DNA from: DRWZ01 sp964601505 | Lineage (GTDB): Bacteria > Calescibacteriota > Calescibacteriia > Calescibacteriales > Calescibacteriaceae | DNA length: 31,962 bases | Assembly: GCA_964601505.1 (NCBI GenBank) | Contig: CAZRNR010000020.1 | Span: 1-31,962, forward strand | Reading direction: 5' to 3' | Shown here: piece by piece, positions 1 to 7,145 of the stretch | Position numbering within the stretch: the first letter of the stretch is position 1 | Layout of the letters: the number at the start of each line of letters is the position of its first letter | Program-made: the position numbers and the translations under genes | Notes under the pieces: model-generated | Told to the model about the DNA's origin: nothing | The model's input: the letters and a program-made list of their open reading frames with translations, nothing else | Databases searched by the model: none

Positions 1-798
1 CAGATAAGGGAAACTGCCAGAAGAATAAGGCAACTTGGGGAGGAAACTGATAGAAAAATAAGGCAACTTGGAGAAGAAACTGATAGAAGAATAAGGCAAC
101 TTGGGGAGGAAACTGATAGAAGAATAAGACAACTTGGGGAGGAAACTGATAGAAAAATAAGGCAACTTGGAGAAGAAACTGATAGAAGAATAAGGCAACT
201 TGGGGAGGAAACTGATAGAAGAATAAGACAACTTGGGGAGGAAACTGATAGAAAAATAAGGCAACTTGGAGAAGAAACTGATAGAAAAATAAGAGAACTC
301 GGAGAAGAAACTGATAGAAAGATTATGAAACTTGGGGAAGAGCTGAGAAAAAGGATTGGAGATCTAACAGATGCTCAAGGGTTATTTTGGGAATCTGCTT
401 CTGAAAATGGTATTAAAAAATTCCTTGAAGATAGGGGATATCAGATAAAAAGGATATCAAGACATGTTGAAGCCAAGACTTTAAAAGGTGAGGAAGGGGA
501 GTTTGACATCATATTTGAGGCTCAAAAAAATGGAGAGGGGGAAATATTTATAGTTGAGGTCAAATCAACTGCTCATGCAGGTTACATAAATGAGTTTATT
601 GAGAAGTTAAGATCTATTTTTGATTTCTTTCCTGAGTTCAGAGGTAAGAATATCTGGGGAGTTTTTTCCTCAGGTAGGTATGGAGATGGAACTGAAAGAT
701 ATGCTATAAAAAGTGGGCTCATCACATTCGGAATATCAGGAGATGTTGTAACCCTCCTCAATCCACAAAATCAAATAAAACCTTTCTTCACTAATTAA
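1..798 (+). CDS. Coiled-coil repeat protein with C-terminal PD-(D/E)XK nuclease-like domain (5' partial)
   Basis: The frame is open from the first base, so the gene starts upstream of the window. About 117 visible N-terminal residues are tandem 11-residue units of the type RIRQLGEETDR, highly charged and expected to form a long hendecad coiled coil. The last ~145 residues are globular, with a GEFDIIF stretch followed by IFIVEVKST. This D...ExK arrangement is the core of PD-(D/E)XK nuclease folds. The layout (coiled coil then nuclease-like domain) resembles DUF3782-type proteins of thermophiles; that family assignment is from memory. No partner gene is visible downstream: the next 240 bp are non-coding and then comes a transposase relic. 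DNA cleavage is inferred only from the motif. An internal ATG at 325 falls inside the coiled coil and is unlikely to be the real start. Confidence 0.8.
   Translation, partial: QIRETARRIRQLGEETDRKIRQLGEETDRRIRQLGEETDRRIRQLGEETDRKIRQLGEETDRRIRQLGEETDRRIRQLGEETDRKIRQLGEETDRKIRELGEETDRKIMKLGEELRKRIGDLTDAQGLFWESASENGIKKFLEDRGYQIKRISRHVEAKTLKGEEGEFDIIFEAQKNGEGEIFIVEVKSTAHAGYINEFIEKLRSIFDFFPEFRGKNIWGVFSSGRYGDGTERYAIKSGLITFGISGDVVTLLNPQNQIKPFFTN
22..318 (+). repeat. 33-bp in-frame tandem repeat, nine units, with 99-bp higher-order repeat
   Basis: Nine 33-bp units run in frame with the coiled-coil gene. Three unit types differ at three codon positions: A (aga ata agg ... ggg gag), B (aaa ata agg ... 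gga gaa) and C (aga ata aga ... ggg gag). The order is A B A C B A C B then a degenerate B. The block A-C-B at 88-186 is repeated without change at 187-285, so the array grew by 99-bp duplication as well as by single units. A tenth, more diverged unit (319-351) leads into the globular domain. Confidence 0.95.
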
Positions 799-1009
799 GA
801 TTACGGGTTCATCAGGTAATTTTTCAGTTATGAGATTATGGATTTTCTGAAGCTTTTGGAAAGATTTGTAACAGTGATTATCAAATTGTGAAGGAGATAT
901 GTGGATTGACATATTGAGTTATAATACGGAATTGCTTTGTTGCAATCATATTAAAACATATTGAAATTTTATTGTAGCAAACATTTTTAGACATGGTGAA
1001 ATGTAAAAA

Positions 1010-1030
1010 TCTTTATATTTCCTATAAAGA
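1010..1030 (-). terminator. Possible intrinsic terminator or stem-loop
   Basis: A perfect 8-bp stem (TCTTTATA/TATAAAGA) with a 5-base loop. Read on the minus strand it is followed by ATTTTTA, giving a terminator-like shape just beyond the 3' end of the transposase relic. The stem is almost pure A/T, so it is weak; it could equally be part of the element's end. Confidence 0.3.
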
Positions 1031-1038
1031 CAAAAAAA

Positions 1039-1604
1039 TTATTTCCTACAACTAAATGAATTTTGTAAACAATTGCATGTAAAAGTGCCATCTTCTCTTT
1101 TGTTTCTTCTATCCTCTCTCTTAAATTCCCTGTAAATTTCCTCTTTTATTACTGAATTCATTGTCTCACATATCCATCTTTTACCAAAAATTCCAGTTGT
1201 AAAGTAAAAAGATGCAGAATCTTCTTTTAAACCTAGGGAATCACAAGAGGGAAGAAGAGAGAAAGATTTCTGGAAGAGTATGTTCAAGGTTTTTTAAAGA
1301 AGATTTTGGATTTTTTCATAAGACAATTTTCGGAATGCTCTGTGGAATGTAGAGTGATCGGGGGCTTTTGTAGATCCAAGGATTTTTTGCATGTCAGATG
1401 AGGGTTTTATAAGTTCTTCAGGGCCTTTCCAATGTATTTTGTGTAGATTTTCAAGAGGACAGAGGTGAAAGGGAATTTGTAGGTATGTTTACTTTTTGGA
1501 TGAGAGTAAGAAAGCAAGGAATCTGAGCAAACCTTTAATGGGATTTTCAAGAAAGTTACATATCTTCCTTCCTGGGGGCTTTTTTTATAGTTTTCCTGGG
1601 GCAT
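1039..1604 (-). pseudogene. Degenerate DDE transposase (IS5-like) remnant
   Basis: Three minus-strand reading frames join into one decayed transposase. The first piece (from 1604) carries a helical N-terminal stretch ending LLKIYTKYIGKA. A frameshift near 1435 leads to EELIKPSSDMQKILG and then PDHSTFHRAFRKL, a stretch typical of IS5-type transposases, ending at a stop at 1294-1296. A further shift leads to CDSLGLKEDSASFYF, resembling the first catalytic Asp region, which runs almost directly into RWICETMNSVIK, resembling the catalytic Glu region (family form: RxxVETVNSVIKR). The middle of the catalytic domain, including the second Asp, is missing. The gene is therefore frameshifted and internally deleted and cannot make an active enzyme. 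The IS family is my best guess; terminal inverted repeats were not identified. Confidence 0.75.
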
Positions 1605-1648
1605 ATTCTCACCTCATTATGGCATAGTTAAAAAGCTTTTTATATGTT

Positions 1649-2083
1649 TCAAAAATATCTTACCCTATTTTTAGTTTGTCTCAAAATGAGTTCAGCTATT
1701 TTTTTCTCAAGTTTTTCTGCGATCTCATGTTCTCCTTTTAGCTTATATAATACATACTTTCTGGAGTTATCTTCCATTATTTTTCTATCGAAGAAAGTAG
1801 GCGAAAAGATGCTGACGAGTATTATCCAAACAAGTAATATAGCTGACCCCATGATAAAAAGTTTTATCGGGGCATAAATGATTGGATTGAGCAGAAATGT
1901 GATGATGGTATCGCTTATCTTTACGAGCTTGAATCCAATATCCGCATTTGCCGTTAGAGCTATTTGTCCAGATATCGCTATGAGTAGGTTTATTATAAGT
2001 GGCATTGCGATCATAATCGCGAGCGTAGGTATTAAGCCTAAACGAGATACTATTGTTCCTATCCCAGATAATATTATCCTCAT
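1649..2083 (-). CDS. Small integral membrane protein of unknown function
   Basis: A 144-residue protein with about three hydrophobic segments (roughly residues 16-45, 55-72 and 73-96) and a charged C-terminal tail (about residues 100-144) rich in Lys, Glu and Arg that should lie in the cytoplasm. I do not recognise the family. The start is well supported: AAAGGAGGTGA at 2090-2100 is one of the best Shine-Dalgarno sequences in the window, with suitable spacing to the ATG at 2083. It stands alone on its strand between a transposase relic and a non-coding stretch, and its upstream region contains the 24-bp-period array, which may be part of its control region. Confidence 0.7.
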   Translation of the reverse strand: MRIILSGIGTIVSRLGLIPTLAIMIAMPLIINLLIAISGQIALTANADIGFKLVKISDTIITFLLNPIIYAPIKLFIMGSAILLVWIILVSIFSPTFFDRKIMEDNSRKYVLYKLKGEHEIAEKLEKKIAELILRQTKNRVRYF

Positions 2084-2114
2084 GCGTCTTCACCTCCTTT
2101 TTGCTCTTTTGCAA

Positions 2115-2245
2115 ACCCCGTAGTATTCCTACTTGTGAGCCCCGTTTTAGAGCCTTGTCTGGACCCCGTTTTGTCTTAATTAAGTCCCTCGTTTCAGAGT
2201 ATTACTTTAAACCCCGTGATTTTTGGATATTTTCTGAACCCTATC
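2115..2245. repeat. Degenerate 24-bp-period array with CCCCGT core
   Basis: The core CCCCGT (CCCTCGT or CCCTAT in worn copies) recurs with its CG step at 2119, 2143, 2167, 2190 and 2215, and a last trace near 2240, a spacing of 23-25 bp. Between cores the sequence is poorly conserved. The array lies directly upstream of the membrane-protein gene, whose start is at 2083. Read on the plus strand it is open in one frame as an octapeptide-like series with PR(F) in most units; on the minus strand the matching frame has stops. It may be a decayed coding repeat or a set of protein-binding sites. Confidence 0.55.
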
Positions 2246-2854
2246 CTAAAAAGGGATTGTAAATTTATATTAATCATTTTTTACTGAAAGTTGTTTTTTT
2301 GAATTTGCTTTTCTGATATCTCTTTACTGCTGAATTATTCGGGATTACTAAAATCTTGGCCAATAATTTCCTTGTATTTCTTTATTGTAGCTTTATTTTC
2401 TTCTTAATCTGATTTAAGCAACAATAATAATTGGTTGAAATTTGCTTTTTTGATGTTTTTTCTTTTCTAGATCATTCTCAAAATCATTTCTAAAGATATG
2501 AACCCCAGATCTGTATTTTTCAGATTACTCTCTTTGCAAAAGGTTTTAGACCAATCTTGGGAAAGAATCTTACCTGAATTAGTATTGTTAGAGATCTAAC
2601 CAAAACTTTTTGTTTTCAATGGTGTTGCAAATCTTGCGTGAATTACTATAGTTTGTTGCAACCTTGAGTTTGGTTGAGTTTAGGAATACATGACGGCAAA
2701 TGCGGATGCGGAGGATGTTTTGAGCGATAAAAAACGGAAAGCAAAAAAAGCAAAAAAGGAATCATTGTAAAGAGGTAAAGCGTTCCATTAATCGACGGTA
2801 TATAACACAAATGTTAAGAAGACCAGTGGGGATTGTTATTTTTGCTAATTGTAA
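2246..2854. other. Intergenic stretch with no recognised gene
   Basis: About 600 bp between the repeat array and the 3' end of lysS. No convincing gene, RNA or element is visible. A 26-codon ATG frame at 2690-2770 is Lys/Ala-rich and lacks a ribosome binding site. Short TTGCAA-containing strings (near 2626 and 2655) resemble pieces of the dispersed repeats near 930 and 22100. Confidence 0.5.
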
Positions 2855-4336
2855 TTAATCCTTGACTTTGCGAAGGGTAGATTGCTCTGGGCGCATAGTG
2901 GGGAAGAGTATTATCTCTTTAATTGAATTAGTCCCAACCAATGTCATGACAAGCCTGTCTATTCCTATGCCTTCTCCAGCTGTTGGCGGCATGCCATATT
3001 CAAGAGCTCTTACAAAATCCCAATCCATATCTTCAAGCATCTCTCGAGTTTTCCTTTCCTTCAGCTGTTCTTCAAATCTTTTTCTTTGATCCTCAGGATC
3101 ATTTAATTCAGAAAATCCATTTGCTATTTCCATACCGTAGATGTAAAGTTCAAACCTTTCTGTATAATCTGGGTCATCCTTTCTTCTTTTAGCAAGCGGA
3201 GATGTTGAAACTGGAAAATCTACAACAAATGTTGGTTCTCTGATTGAATCAGTAAATTTCTCTTCAAAGATCTTAAGGACTATTTCTCCCCAGTCTTCTG
3301 AATCAATTTCTATTTGCCCATTTATCTTTTCTTTGAGCGATTTTACATCTTTCAATTTTTCTATTGGTATCCCCAGTATTTCTGATACCTTCTCGGGTAT
3401 GCTTACCCTCTTGAAAGGGATTGAGATTTTTACTTTTTCTTCTCCAAGCTTCAGGATTGGTTCAGAATTTATTTTGATAGCTAAATCATATAGAAGTTCT
3501 TCTGTCATCTTCATAAGGTCATTGTAATTTGCGTAGATCTGGTAGAGTTCAAGCATTGTGAATTCTGGATTGTGATATGATGTTATTCCTTCATTTCTGA
3601 AATTTTTGCCTATTTCAAAAACTTTGTCAAAGCCCCCGATTATGAGTCTTTTCAAATAAAGTTCTGGAGCTATTCTCAGAAATAGGTTCATCTCAAGTTC
3701 TTTATGATAAGTTTTGAAAGGTTTAGCAAACGCTCCAGATGGAACGGGCTGAAGGTATGGCGTTTCTACTTCTATAAACCCTCTCTCTGATAGAAAATTT
3801 CTTATATGGGATATGATCTTACTTCTTTTTATAAATATCTCTTTTACTTCTGGGTTCATTATCAAATCAATGTGTCTGTTTCTGTATCTTGTTTCTGTAT
3901 CTTTAAGGCCGTGCCATTTCTCAGGTAATGGGTGTAAGCATTTTGAGAGCATGGTTATAGATTTGGTGTATATTGTTATCTCTCCTTTTTTTGTTCTGAA
4001 GATGCTACCTGATATCCCAACTAGATCACCACTATCTATGTATTTTTTGAAAAATTCAAGCATTTTGGGGTCATATCTTTTCTCAATGAAGCATTGAATT
4101 TTATCTGTATGATCTTGGATGTGGAAGAATGCTGAACTACCGAAATCTCTTATTGTCATGATTCTTCCAGCTATTTTGTGTTCTTTCTCTATGTGCTCTC
4201 CAGGTTGTATATCTTTATATTTCTCTTTTATCTCCACTGAACTTGAGTCTGGTATGAAAAAGTTCTTGTATGGATCTAAGTTTGTTTCTCTGAGTTCTCT
4301 AAGTTTTTGTGATCTAATTTTATACTCTTCAGACAT
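2855..4336 (-). CDS. lysS: Lysine--tRNA ligase, class II
   Basis: Charges tRNA-Lys with lysine using ATP, in the cytoplasm. The 493-residue length fits bacterial class II LysRS. An N-terminal OB-fold anticodon-binding domain covers about residues 50-135 (GRIMTIRDFGSSAFFHIQD). The catalytic core follows, with motif 2 at about 240-262 (FRNEG, then HNPEFTMLELYQ) and motif 3 near the C terminus (GEGIGIDRLVMTL), diagnostic of the Asp/Asn/Lys class IIb enzymes. The usual GGA before the lysine pocket is SGA here. The ATG at 4336 is preceded not by a Shine-Dalgarno but by TATTTT six bases upstream, suggesting a leaderless start or co-transcription with the small gene 89 bp upstream. Confidence 0.98.
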   Translation of the reverse strand: MSEEYKIRSQKLRELRETNLDPYKNFFIPDSSSVEIKEKYKDIQPGEHIEKEHKIAGRIMTIRDFGSSAFFHIQDHTDKIQCFIEKRYDPKMLEFFKKYIDSGDLVGISGSIFRTKKGEITIYTKSITMLSKCLHPLPEKWHGLKDTETRYRNRHIDLIMNPEVKEIFIKRSKIISHIRNFLSERGFIEVETPYLQPVPSGAFAKPFKTYHKELEMNLFLRIAPELYLKRLIIGGFDKVFEIGKNFRNEGITSYHNPEFTMLELYQIYANYNDLMKMTEELLYDLAIKINSEPILKLGEEKVKISIPFKRVSIPEKVSEILGIPIEKLKDVKSLKEKINGQIEIDSEDWGEIVLKIFEEKFTDSIREPTFVVDFPVSTSPLAKRRKDDPDYTERFELYIYGMEIANGFSELNDPEDQRKRFEEQLKERKTREMLEDMDWDFVRALEYGMPPTAGEGIGIDRLVMTLVGTNSIKEIILFPTMRPEQSTLRKVKD

Positions 4337-4425
4337 ATATAAAAAATAAACAAGCTTGATTTTTTATTTTTTGAATTCTGAAATGATTTTATTTATTCAT
4401 TTGTCGTTTTTGTGTATCTTTTGAT

Positions 4426-4578
4426 TTAGAACAGGGTGTATATGAACGGTGATATTGCTGTACTTGATCCAACGAATATTATCAGAGCCATTAGTATCAG
4501 AACAAGAACAAACGGAATGAGGATAAATTTTTTATTCCTTAAGATAAATGAAAGAAATTCTTTTATAAAGTCGATCAT
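4426..4578 (-). CDS. DUF5989-type small membrane protein
   Basis: A 50-residue protein: a short amphipathic N terminus (MIDFIKEFLSFILRNKKF), one long hydrophobic helix (about residues 18-36), and a C terminus ending SPFIYTLF. This matches the DUF5989 pattern as I know it: FxxFLxxRKKxWLxPI, then hydrophobic residues, then GSxxAPFIYTLF. In other bacteria this family sits near SxtJ-type membrane proteins and carbamoyltransferases; its function is unknown. Here it lies 89 bp upstream of lysS on the same strand, with no such partner nearby. No Shine-Dalgarno is obvious before the ATG at 4578. Confidence 0.85.
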   Translation of the reverse strand: MIDFIKEFLSFILRNKKFILIPFVLVLILMALIIFVGSSTAISPFIYTLF

Positions 4579-4657
4579 ACTTTTTATTTTATGATAAATT
4601 GATTTTAAATTGTAAAAAACTTTAAGAATTCAAAAATAACTGCTAAAATGTAAAGGC

Positions 4658-6232
4658 TTGAGTATTCAGGATAAATTCACAGATATGCGAAAGAGCAAAT
4701 ATGAGACTCTTTTGGAAAAGGAGAATAAGGTCTACGAAGGTGGAGGAGAAGAGAGGATAAAAAAACAACATGAGGAAGGGAAGCTTACCGCAAGGGAGAG
4801 AATACTTCTGTTATTTGATGAAGGAACTTTTGAAGAAATAGATAGATTTGCTGAGCATAGAATATTTGAATTTGGAATGGATAAAAAGAAGTATCTTGGG
4901 GATGGTGTTATTGTTGGTTATGGTAAGGTAGACGGAAGACTCATGTATGCTTTTTCACAAGACTTTACAGTATTTGGTGGAGCATTGGGTGAGATGTTTG
5001 CCAAAAAGGTTTGTAAGATCTTTGATCTAGCTGCAAAGACTGGTTCCCCGATTATAGGTCTTAACGATTCTGGAGGAGCAAGGATTCAGGAAGGAGTTTT
5101 ATCTCTTGGTGGCTATGGAGATATATTCCTGAGGAATGTCAGATATTCGGGGGTTATACCTCAGATTTCTTCTATTATGGGGCCATGTGCTGGCGGAGCC
5201 GTTTATTCTCCAGCGGTCACAGATTTTATTTTCATGGTCAAAAAGACAAGCTATATGTTTATAACTGGGCCTGATGTGATAAAAGCAGTGACATATGAAG
5301 ATGTTACTAAGGAGGAGCTTGGGGGGCCAACTGTTCATATGGAGAAATCTGGTGTAGCTCATTTTGTGGCAGATAATGATGAGGATTGTATAGAAAAAAT
5401 AAGGAAATTAATGAGTTATCTACCAAGAAATTACCTTGAAGACCCTCCTTATGTTCGAACGGAAGATAGGCCGGATAGATATACTGAAGAACTCAAATCT
5501 ATTATTCCGGAGGAGCCCAATATTTCCTTTGATGTCAGAGATGTTATAAATGTTGTTGTTGATAAGGGAACTTTTTTTGAGGTTCAATCAGGTTATGCGC
5601 AAAATATCGTTATAGGATTTGCGCGACTTGATGGTAAGGTTGTTGGTATTGTTGCGAATAATCCCGCTCATCTTGCAGGGTGTCTTGATATAAATGCGTC
5701 TGAAAAAGCAGCGAGGTTTGTAAGGTTCTGTGATTGCTTTAACATACCTATAATAACTTTTGTTGATGTTCCGGGTTTCTTGCCAGGAACTGTGCAGGAA
5801 TATAATGGAATAATAAGGCGTGGAGCGAAGCTCCTTTATGCCTATTCTGAAGCAACTGTTCCGAAGATAACTCTTATTATGAGGAAATCATACGGGGGAG
5901 CGTATGTTGTTATGGGATCAAGACATCTTATGGCAGATTATGTTTTTGCTTTGCCTCAAGCCGAAATAGCTGTCATGGGACCGGAAGGAGCAGTAAACAT
6001 AATATTTAAAAAAGAAATAGAGAACTCTAAGAATCCGGAGGATGCGAGAAAGAAGTTTATAGAAGAGTATAAGGAAAAATTCGCAAACCCCTGGAGAGCT
6101 GCATCTTTGGGTTTTATAGATGATGTGATAAAGCCTGAGGAGGTTAGAAGAAAGCTCGTGAGGGCTCTTGAAAGCCTTGAGGATAAAGTTGAAAAGCTAC
6201 CACCAAAAAAACACGGAAATATACCGCTATGA
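4658..6232 (+). CDS. Biotin-dependent acyl-CoA carboxylase, carboxyltransferase (beta) subunit
   Basis: Transfers CO2 from carboxybiotin to an acyl-CoA. At 524 residues it has the length of the propionyl/acetyl-CoA carboxylase beta and methylmalonyl-CoA decarboxylase alpha family. Family signatures are GGGEERIKKQHEEGKLTARER at about 28-48, DSGGARIQEG at 137-146, CAGGAVYSPA at 177-186, and in the second crotonase half FVDVPGFLPGT at 368-378 and GGAYVVM at 413-419. The position that is Asp in propionyl-specific PccB is Val417 here. I keep the TTG start at 4658 because MSIQDKFTDM matches the usual family N terminus; the ATG at 4685 is the alternative. No biotin carboxylase or biotin carrier gene is nearby. 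The stop overlaps the fabD start, so the likely product is malonyl-CoA for fatty acid synthesis, though propionyl-CoA or decarboxylase roles are possible. Confidence 0.93.
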   Translation: MSIQDKFTDMRKSKYETLLEKENKVYEGGGEERIKKQHEEGKLTARERILLLFDEGTFEEIDRFAEHRIFEFGMDKKKYLGDGVIVGYGKVDGRLMYAFSQDFTVFGGALGEMFAKKVCKIFDLAAKTGSPIIGLNDSGGARIQEGVLSLGGYGDIFLRNVRYSGVIPQISSIMGPCAGGAVYSPAVTDFIFMVKKTSYMFITGPDVIKAVTYEDVTKEELGGPTVHMEKSGVAHFVADNDEDCIEKIRKLMSYLPRNYLEDPPYVRTEDRPDRYTEELKSIIPEEPNISFDVRDVINVVVDKGTFFEVQSGYAQNIVIGFARLDGKVVGIVANNPAHLAGCLDINASEKAARFVRFCDCFNIPIITFVDVPGFLPGTVQEYNGIIRRGAKLLYAYSEATVPKITLIMRKSYGGAYVVMGSRHLMADYVFALPQAEIAVMGPEGAVNIIFKKEIENSKNPEDARKKFIEEYKEKFANPWRAASLGFIDDVIKPEEVRRKLVRALESLEDKVEKLPPKKHGNIPL

Positions 6233-7143
6233 AAAAGTGCGCTGTCGTTTTCCCAGGTCAGGGTAGTCAGCATGTAGGTATGGGTAAAGATTTCTTAAAA
6301 GATGAAAGGTTTTCGAGATATATAGATGAAGCTGATAATGTTCTTTCCTTTAAGCTTTCAAAGCTTATATTTGAGGGACCTGAAGATGAGCTAACTCTAA
6401 CTCAAAATGCTCAACCTGCAATATTTACTGTAAGCTATGGCATATTTCAATATGCCTTTGAATATCTTAAAGATAAATTTGAATTTTTTCTCGGAGGACA
6501 CAGTCTTGGGGAATATACTGCCTTATCTTGTGCTGGTGCTATTTCTTTCAGTGATTGTGTGAATCTCGTGAGGCTCAGAGGTAAATTTATGCAAGAAGCA
6601 GTTCCAGAAGGACATGGAGGTATGATCGCTCTCGTTTCTTCAAGGGAAAAGGTTGAACAAGAAATTAAAAATTTTGAGAATGTCTGGATTGCAAATATAA
6701 ATTCTCAGGAACAAGTAGTTGTTTCCGGTAGGAAAGATTCCATTGATCAATTTGCTGATCATATGAGGAAAAAAGGTATAAGGGTTATTCCATTGAAGGT
6801 TTCTGCTCCTTTTCATTGCCCCCTTATGTATCCTGCTCGTCTGAGACTTCAGAAAGTCCTTGAGGCGATACAGATAAATAAACTTAATTTTAAGGTCCTT
6901 TCTGCACATACACTTGAATACTACTCGGTGGAAAATGTCAAAAATACCTTGCTTGACGGTATAACTTCTGAGGTTAATTTCTACGGCTTTGTCAAAAAGC
7001 TATACCAAGATGAGGGTATAGATATATTTATAGAAGTTGGTCCTGGAAAAGTCCTTTCCTCTCTGATCAAGAGAATTTTGCCAAATGCAAAAATTATTTC
7101 TGTAAATGGACCTGTTGGTCTAGAACAGCTTAAAGATCTTTGA
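6229..7143 (+). CDS. fabD: Malonyl-CoA:ACP transacylase
   Basis: Moves the malonyl group from CoA to acyl carrier protein, supplying fatty-acid elongation. The 304-residue length is normal. It shows the N-terminal FPGQGSQHVGMG, the nucleophile motif GHSLGEY with Ser92, Arg117 in LRGKFMQ for carboxylate binding, and the catalytic His196 in APFHCPLM. The C-terminal IEVGPGKVLSSLI also fits. The ATG overlaps the carboxyltransferase stop (ATGA), so the two are translationally coupled. Other fab genes and acpP are not in the window. Its stop is only two bases from the stop of the convergent VWA gene. Confidence 0.97.
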   Translation: MKKCAVVFPGQGSQHVGMGKDFLKDERFSRYIDEADNVLSFKLSKLIFEGPEDELTLTQNAQPAIFTVSYGIFQYAFEYLKDKFEFFLGGHSLGEYTALSCAGAISFSDCVNLVRLRGKFMQEAVPEGHGGMIALVSSREKVEQEIKNFENVWIANINSQEQVVVSGRKDSIDQFADHMRKKGIRVIPLKVSAPFHCPLMYPARLRLQKVLEAIQINKLNFKVLSAHTLEYYSVENVKNTLLDGITSEVNFYGFVKKLYQDEGIDIFIEVGPGKVLSSLIKRILPNAKIISVNGPVGLEQLKDL

Positions 7144-7145
7144 GC

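Noticed and set aside
905..924. TTGACA with TATAAT as a strong promoter
   Set aside because: The two hexamers are only 8 bp apart, far from the 16-18 bp needed.
2115..2245. CRISPR array
   Set aside because: Period is only 24 bp with very degenerate copies and no constant repeat and spacer structure; no cas genes nearby.
2053..2262. Plus-strand frame through the 24-bp array as a real octapeptide-repeat protein
   Set aside because: It starts inside the antisense of the well-supported membrane protein gene and lacks a ribosome binding site; kept only as a note under the repeat.
2690..2770. Short ATG frame of 26 Lys/Ala-rich codons before the end of lysS
   Set aside because: No ribosome binding site, low-complexity composition and no recognisable relatives; probably chance.
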